This document shows, in pieces, positions 58,964 to 64,000 of a DNA stretch of 64,000 nucleotides (position 1 is its first letter; every line of letters begins with the position of its first letter). The DNA comes from Rebecca billardiae RCC1528 (taxonomy: Eukaryota > Haptophyta), in assembly GCA_965240325.2 (NCBI GenBank), contig OZ251231.1:2108001-2172000 (forward strand), in the 5' to 3' direction. Made by a program: the position numbers and the translations under genes. The notes under the pieces are model-generated. The model ran no database searches. It was not told the DNA's origin and saw only the letters and a list, made by a program, of their open reading frames with translations.

Positions 58964-61900
58964 ATGGCAGGCGCGACCAAGGAGCCAGCCCCAGGCGGAT
59001 CCGATGCCGGCGATGGCATTGCCACGCGCCGTCTCGTCCCCGCCGGCACGCCCGGCAACGGATCGTCGCTCGCATTCGTGCGCGAGGTGCGCGCGGGCGG
59101 GCAGTTGCCCAATGTCGACGTCATGCGTGCGGTGCGGCGCGCGAGGATCAAGGGCGCGCCGACGCGGCGTGAATACGCCAGAAACGGCTACTATGTTTCC
59201 TCGGTGGCCTTCTCGCCCGACGGCACGCGCCTCGTGCTGGGGGGGAGTGACAAGAAGGCGGCCGTGTACGACGCGTCGACGGGCGAGCTGCTGCACGAGC
59301 TGACAAGCGCTGATTGGGTCTACTCAGTGACCTTCTCGCCCGACGGTGCGCGCATTTTGGCGGGGAGCCAGGATGGCAAGGCGGCCGTGTACGACGCGCC
59401 GACAGGCGAGCTGCTGCACGAGCTCACGCGCGCTGGTGCTGTCCACTCGGTGGCCTTCTCGCCCGACGGCACGCGCCTCGTGGTGGGGAGCGATGACAAG
59501 AAGGCGGCCGTGTACGACGCGTCGACGGGCGAGCTGCTGCACGAGCTCACGCGCGATGGTGCTGTCCGCTCGGTGGCCTTCTCGCCCGACGGCGCTTGCC
59601 TCGTGCTTGGGGGGCACTACCATGGGGTGCCCGTGTATGACGCGTCGACGGGCGAGCTGCTGAACGAGCTCACGCGCGCTGGTGGTGTCCGCTCTGTGGC
59701 CTTCTCACCCGACGGCACGCGCCTCGCGGTGGCGGCCTCTGACAACAAGGCGGCCGTGTGCGACGCGTCGACGGGCGAGCTGCTGCACGAGCTGACGCTC
59801 GATGGTGCTGTCCACTCGGTGGCCTTCTCGCCCGACGGCACGCGCCTAGCGGTGGGGGCCTCGGACACGAGGGCGCACGCCGTGTACGGCACGCGCTCTG
59901 GCGAGGCGGCCGTGTACGACTCGTGCACGGGCGAGCTGCTGCACTGGCTGAAGCGCGAGGGGACCGTCAACTCAGTGGCCTTCTCGCCCGACGGCGCTTG
60001 CCTTTTGGTCGGTGAAGCCACGAAGCCGACCGTGTACCACTTGTCGACGGGCGCGCTGCTGCACGAGCTCACGCGCGCTGATGGTGTCCTCTCGGTGGCC
60101 TTCTCGCCCGACAGCACGCGCCTTGTGGTGGGTGGAATCGATAAGGCTGCCGTGTACGACTTGTCGACGGGCGAGCTGCTGCACGAGCTCACGCGCGCTG
60201 GTGGTGTCCTCTCGGTGGCCTTCTCGCCCGACGGCGCTTGCCTCGTGCTTGGGGGCCACCACCAAGGGGTGCCCGTGTACAACACATTGACGGGCGAGCT
60301 GCTGCACGAGCTCAAGCTCGATTGGGTCTCCTCGGTGGCCTTCTCGCCCGGCGGCACGCGCCTCGCGGTGGGAAGCTTACGGCAGAAGGTGGCCGTGTGC
60401 GACGCTTCGACGGGCACGCTGCTGCACGAGCTCACGTGCGCTGACGCTGTCTTCTCGGTGGCCTTCTCGCCCGGCGGTACGCGCCTCGCGGTGGGGGGCA
60501 GGGACAAGAAGGCTGCCGTGTACGACGCGTCGACGGGCAAGCTACTGCACGAGCTGACGCTCGATGGTGACGTCCACTCGGTGGCCTTCTCGCCCGAAGG
60601 CATGCGCCTAGCGGTGGGGAGCGATGACAACAAGGCGGCCGTGTACGACGCGTCGAAGGGCGAGCTGCTCCACGAGCTCACGCGCGCTGGTGCTGTCCAC
60701 TCGGTGGCCTTCTCGCCCGACGGCATGCGCCTAGCAGTGGGGAGCCATGACAAGAAGGCAGCCGTGTACGACGCATCGACGGGCGAGCTGCTGCACGAGC
60801 TGAAGTGCGCTGGTGGTGTCACCTCGGTGGCCTTCTCGCCCGACGGCAGGCATCTTGCTCTCGCGTCGGGCGAGGCGGTCCACCTCGTCCTGGCGGATGT
60901 CCCAGTCTTCAACCTGCTGGAGCGCTCGGCGGCCGCGCTCACGCGCACGGTGCGGAGCGCCGCCTCGCACGCCGAGCCGTCCACCGGCGCGACGCTCGCG
61001 GAGATACTGATCGAGGAGGGCGAGACGGCGTTGCTCAGGGAACTCGTGCACCCGCATCGCGCCCCGTTCGTCCCGCCGCCCGTCGCGCTTGACGCCGGCT
61101 CGTTCGCGCTCGCCATCGAGCACAACAACGTGGCCGCTGCTGAGCTGCTCTTCGAGGCGGCGCTGCGCCCAAATGTGCCGCACGGCTCCGACGCGCGCAC
61201 CGCGGCCGTGCTGGCGATCCCCGCGCTCGTCGCGGACGGGCAGGCGCAGCTCATCGCGCGCGTGATGCGTCGGCTCGTCATCTGGCGGCGGGATTTCCCG
61301 CCCTTCCAGGCGCGCGCGCTGGGCGCCCCCGACGGCGGCGGCGGTCCGGCAGCCGCGTCGACGGCAGTGCCGCCGCTTGGCCAGGTGCTGCACAGTGGCA
61401 AGGCCGACTACTACACCACGGGCGTGTGGCGCGAGCACGTCGTGAGGCACCCGCACGGCGCGCGCGCGGTGGCGCACGTGCTGCCGATGCCGTGCATCAC
61501 GTGCGGAGCCACGCTGCGCGCGCTCGTCCGCATCGAGAGCGGTGCGATGTGGGGCTGTGACGCGCTGCGCGCCGCGTGCGAGGTGGTGTGGCTCGAGCAC
61601 GTGCGCAGGTACCACCTCGCGCTGTGCGCAGTGCTGCTGCTCGAGGCGGCGCTGTTTAGCGCGGCGTGCGCGTTGGTCGTGTGGCCGGACGTGGCCTTCA
61701 CGCCCGATGTCGGCGGCGCGCGCCGCGCCGCCACAGTGTACGGCGTGAACGGCGCCCTCGCGCTCGTCGCGCTGAGCCTGCTGGGTGTCGAGGCGCGCCA
61801 GTCGTGGGCGGCGGCCAGCCGCGCGGCGCGGCCGCTCGAAGGCGCGGGCGGCACGCCGAGCGCGAAGGCCCTGCAGCCGGCCACGAGCATCGCACCCGCC

Positions 61901-63115
61901 CAGCCGCAGCCCGCCTCGACCGCGACCGAGCCGCACGCAGGGCCGCGGCGCCCCAGCCGCTCCGCCTCAGCCGTGCCCGCGCGCCCGCGCGGCGCGCACG
62001 GTGCCGCGGCCGCGGCTGCCAGCCGTGCGGTGGCGTGGGGCGTGGAGGCCGTGCGCACGATGAGCGCGTGGGCGCTGATCGACTGGGCGAGCCAGCTGCT
62101 CGTGCTCGCGTGCGCGCTGACGGCGCTCTGGCTGTCCGGGGGCGCGCGCGGGTCGCCGCCGCCGCGCGCGCTGCTGCACGCGCTCGCGTTCGCGTCGCTC
62201 GGGCTGCTGGCGCGCGCGCTCCAGGCGATGCGCGGCTTCGAGCGGCTCGCGCACTTTGTGGACGTGCTCGCGCAGTCGTTCCGCGACATGGCACCGCTGC
62301 TCTTCATCTGCGTCGCGCTCGTCTTCTTTTTCGCGCTCGCGTTCGCCGTGCAGTTCGAGCCCGTCGCGTTCGACGCGGACGACCCGTTTGCCGACGGCAT
62401 GGCGGCGCTGCTCACTCGGCCGCAGTGGTTCCTGCTCGGCGCGTTCAACATGGGCATGCTCGGCGACTTCTCGGTGAGCGCGTTCGAGGAGGCGGCGTCG
62501 CCAACCCTGACGACGCTGCTGTTCGTCGTGCAGATGGTCGTCCTGATGGTCGTCGCGCTCAACGCGCTGATCGCGCTGCTCGGCGACACGTACGACCGCG
62601 TGACCGAGCTGCAGGACGCGTCGCGCAACAAGCAGCGCGCGCGGCTCATCCTAGAGTACTACGACCTGCTGCCGGACGCGTGGGTAGAGCACATCGAGGT
62701 GGCGACGATGTGGGTGCACCGGCTCGCGCCGGTCGCGCTCATGGGCGAGGGTGACGAGGACGAGGCGCCGAGCGAGGACGAGACGTGGCGCGGCAGGCTC
62801 GCCGCCATCTCGCAGCGGCTGGAGGGCAGCCTCGACAAGAAGCAGCGGGCTCTCAGCAAGCAGCTCGAGCAGACTCAACAGAGCCAGCAGAAGCTGGAGC
62901 AGAAGCTGGAGCAGAGCCAGCAGAAGCTGCAGCAGGAGCTGCAGCAGAGCCACAGCAAGCTCGAGCACAAGCTCGATGCGGTGAGCGAGGCCGTCCAGGC
63001 GCTCACGAGGCACCTCGCAGCTCCGCCGGCGAGCGAGCTGTCGTCCACAAACGGTGCACGTGCTGCTGCCAAGGCGGATGATGATTCATCTGATCGCGAA
63101 GTATATGACGTATAG
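58964..63115 (+). CDS. WD40 double-propeller / TRP-like cation channel fusion
   Basis: Single exon, 1,383 residues from ATG 58964 (MAGATKEP); an upstream in-frame ATG at 58826 lies in AT-rich, repeat-derived DNA and is less likely. Encoded at ~59190-60920 are 14 WD40-type blades of ~41 residues, each like SVAFSPDGTRLAVGS..KKAAVYDASTGELLHEL, enough for two seven-bladed propellers. An ankyrin-like helical region follows (~60930-61330). The C-terminal half has six hydrophobic helices (encoded ~61615-62580), a pore-loop-like FNMGMLGDF near 62441-62470, and VALNALIALLGDTYDRVTE after the last helix. That last sequence is close to the TRPV/TRP post-S6 sequence. The end is a Gln/Lys/Glu coiled coil (QQKLEQKLEQSQQKL). 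I infer a tetrameric cation channel gated or scaffolded through its propellers. The blades are highly similar in DNA sequence. Confidence 0.88.
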   Translation: MAGATKEPAPGGSDAGDGIATRRLVPAGTPGNGSSLAFVREVRAGGQLPNVDVMRAVRRARIKGAPTRREYARNGYYVSSVAFSPDGTRLVLGGSDKKAAVYDASTGELLHELTSADWVYSVTFSPDGARILAGSQDGKAAVYDAPTGELLHELTRAGAVHSVAFSPDGTRLVVGSDDKKAAVYDASTGELLHELTRDGAVRSVAFSPDGACLVLGGHYHGVPVYDASTGELLNELTRAGGVRSVAFSPDGTRLAVAASDNKAAVCDASTGELLHELTLDGAVHSVAFSPDGTRLAVGASDTRAHAVYGTRSGEAAVYDSCTGELLHWLKREGTVNSVAFSPDGACLLVGEATKPTVYHLSTGALLHELTRADGVLSVAFSPDSTRLVVGGIDKAAVYDLSTGELLHELTRAGGVLSVAFSPDGACLVLGGHHQGVPVYNTLTGELLHELKLDWVSSVAFSPGGTRLAVGSLRQKVAVCDASTGTLLHELTCADAVFSVAFSPGGTRLAVGGRDKKAAVYDASTGKLLHELTLDGDVHSVAFSPEGMRLAVGSDDNKAAVYDASKGELLHELTRAGAVHSVAFSPDGMRLAVGSHDKKAAVYDASTGELLHELKCAGGVTSVAFSPDGRHLALASGEAVHLVLADVPVFNLLERSAAALTRTVRSAASHAEPSTGATLAEILIEEGETALLRELVHPHRAPFVPPPVALDAGSFALAIEHNNVAAAELLFEAALRPNVPHGSDARTAAVLAIPALVADGQAQLIARVMRRLVIWRRDFPPFQARALGAPDGGGGPAAASTAVPPLGQVLHSGKADYYTTGVWREHVVRHPHGARAVAHVLPMPCITCGATLRALVRIESGAMWGCDALRAACEVVWLEHVRRYHLALCAVLLLEAALFSAACALVVWPDVAFTPDVGGARRAATVYGVNGALALVALSLLGVEARQSWAAASRAARPLEGAGGTPSAKALQPATSIAPAQPQPASTATEPHAGPRRPSRSASAVPARPRGAHGAAAAAASRAVAWGVEAVRTMSAWALIDWASQLLVLACALTALWLSGGARGSPPPRALLHALAFASLGLLARALQAMRGFERLAHFVDVLAQSFRDMAPLLFICVALVFFFALAFAVQFEPVAFDADDPFADGMAALLTRPQWFLLGAFNMGMLGDFSVSAFEEAASPTLTTLLFVVQMVVLMVVALNALIALLGDTYDRVTELQDASRNKQRARLILEYYDLLPDAWVEHIEVATMWVHRLAPVALMGEGDEDEAPSEDETWRGRLAAISQRLEGSLDKKQRALSKQLEQTQQSQQKLEQKLEQSQQKLQQELQQSHSKLEHKLDAVSEAVQALTRHLAAPPASELSSTNGARAAAKADDDSSDREVYDV

Positions 63116-63332
63116 TCTGAGGTCGTGTTGTCCAGCTGATGTCGACGCGACAATATTATTATAATATATATATTATAATAAAATAATTCATTAACTACGA
63201 TTACGCGACACATTATTTATATATATAATTAATTGTCGCATTCTTAGCTGTGATGAATAATTCAGCTGGCAGCTGGCAGCTGAATTATTCATGCATCTGC
63301 AAATGCGACCATATAATGTCGCATTCGCAGCA
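63116..63332. other. AT-rich 3' flank with nested foldback
   Basis: Strongly AT-rich (long ATTATAATATATATA stretches). At 63253-63292 there is a hairpin with 16-bp perfect arms (ATGAATAATTCAGCTG) around an 8-nt spacer, nested inside outer GTCGCATT/AATGCGAC arms (~63235 and ~63302). This may be a separate small foldback element. Confidence 0.6.
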
Positions 63333-63555
63333 TGGCATACCCCCGCCCCGTTTACGTTTCCGAAACCGATCGAGTACTTAAGGTTTCGGCTGGCGGAGAC
63401 TGGCGGCCGAAGCCTCCAGCCCTACCTACCCTTGGCCAGCCCCCAACCAGTGACCACCACCCCCACCCAACCTCAAACCACTGACCGAGACACCTAGTGC
63501 CCTGACACCCCTCCACTGTGGACAGCCCGCCTCCAGAGGGGGCGGGGGTATGCCA
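63333..63555. mobile_element. MITE-like element, 223 bp, 17-bp perfect inverted ends
   Basis: TGGCATACCCCCGCCCC at 63333-63349 is exactly reverse-complemented at 63539-63555. The interior has no gene. Size and structure fit a miniature inverted-repeat element; the superfamily is unclear and I see no sure target duplication. A related relic lies upstream of the WD40-TRP gene. Confidence 0.65.
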
Positions 63556-63845
63556 TTGCCAACAGCATACAAGCCCAACACTGCTGTGGCCTGACCACGG
63601 CCCTTGGCCTGACGGTGACCATCACCAAGGGCTACCGGAAGGTGCTGCCACTGGTGAGCGAGCACCCTTGCCGGAGTTGCCGGTTTGGTGAGCACATGCA
63701 GGTTCAAGGCCTCCTGTTACGACAGCATGCACTTTTGTATATCCCAATTCTAGTGCGTGCTATTCGTAGTCGAAGCTTTGCGTCCGCTGACGAAAGAGGG
63801 CGCCGCCGCGCGCCTGTCGACGACACGGGAAATCGCGCAGATCCC

Positions 63846-64000
63846 ATGCTTGGCGCGGCGCTCTGCGCAGCGCTGTTTCTGGCGGCGCAGGCCGAGGCGG
63901 GCGGTGATCGAACGCAAGGGATCGACCAAGCAAGCGCTTGGCTCGCCCAAGCAGGCACGACGTGGCTCAGCCAGCTGCCAGTCGAGACCAGCGCGCACTT
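63846..64000 (+). CDS. Possible N-terminus of a secreted protein, 3' partial
   Basis: ATG 63846 opens a frame that stays open for 51 codons to the window edge. It begins MLGAALCAALFLAAQAEAGG, which reads as a signal peptide with a small-residue cleavage site, then a polar helix (QGIDQASAWLAQAG). No family can be named from this length. Overlapping minus-strand frames also exist, so this is tentative. Confidence 0.3.
   Translation, partial: MLGAALCAALFLAAQAEAGGDRTQGIDQASAWLAQAGTTWLSQLPVETSAH

Overview
The window is nuclear DNA of a eukaryote with a very GC-rich genome. It has spliceosomal introns, a histone H4 gene, a myosin, a LAS1 pre-rRNA endonuclease, a DOT1-type methyltransferase and plant/protist-style ion channels. 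Extreme GC at third codon positions, Ala/Arg-rich proteins, compact genes and short introns made almost only of G and C fit a haptophyte-type microalga, perhaps of the Pavlovales. That placement is inference from style, not from a marker gene. No bacterial operon, phage, CRISPR array, tRNA or rRNA gene was seen.

Layout, left to right: a RING-CH (MARCH-type) E3 ligase, minus strand, cut by the window edge (1-580); an unconventional myosin with an EF-hand tail, minus, five exons (1470-6746); a DOT1-like histone methyltransferase, plus, five exons (7336-10899); an acylation-prone TPR protein, plus (12315-14255); a HECT E3 ubiquitin ligase with ankyrin repeats, plus, six exons (14575-21991); a giant protein holding two cyclic-nucleotide-type channel units in tandem, minus, eight exons (23523-33287); a 2,099-residue SFI1-like Trp-repeat protein, minus (35544-41843); an unknown coiled-coil/Cys-rich protein, minus (42047-43567); LAS1, minus (43761-46154), head to head with histone H4, plus (46572-46883); a VOC/PhnB-like protein, minus (50358-50888); a coiled-coil protein, minus (51113-52711), head to head with a Pro-rich single-pass membrane protein, plus (52813-54186). 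A repeat-rich stretch follows (54424-58790): two apparently identical 812-bp elements with TA-flanked inverted ends enclose a 4-copy, about 415-bp satellite. Next come a WD40-TRP channel fusion, plus (58964-63115), a small MITE, and the possible start of a secreted protein at the right edge.

Exon joins were worked out by eye. They use GT-AG junctions that keep frame and restore family motifs. Twenty introns were resolved. Seventeen have a donor starting GTGCG, and most carry a CTCAC or CTGAC motif inside, which suggests a genome-specific splice grammar. Several functions recur: two membrane channel proteins of unusual architecture, two ubiquitin ligases, chromatin factors (DOT1, H4), and cytoskeleton/centrin-linked proteins (EF-hand myosin, SFI1-like). 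Nothing shows that these genes form one pathway; this is an ordinary eukaryotic gene neighbourhood.

The strongest candidates for undescribed biology are the tandem channel whose second pore lacks the GYG filter, the double-propeller WD40-TRP fusion with recently multiplied blades, the EF-hand myosin, and the GTGCG intron grammar.
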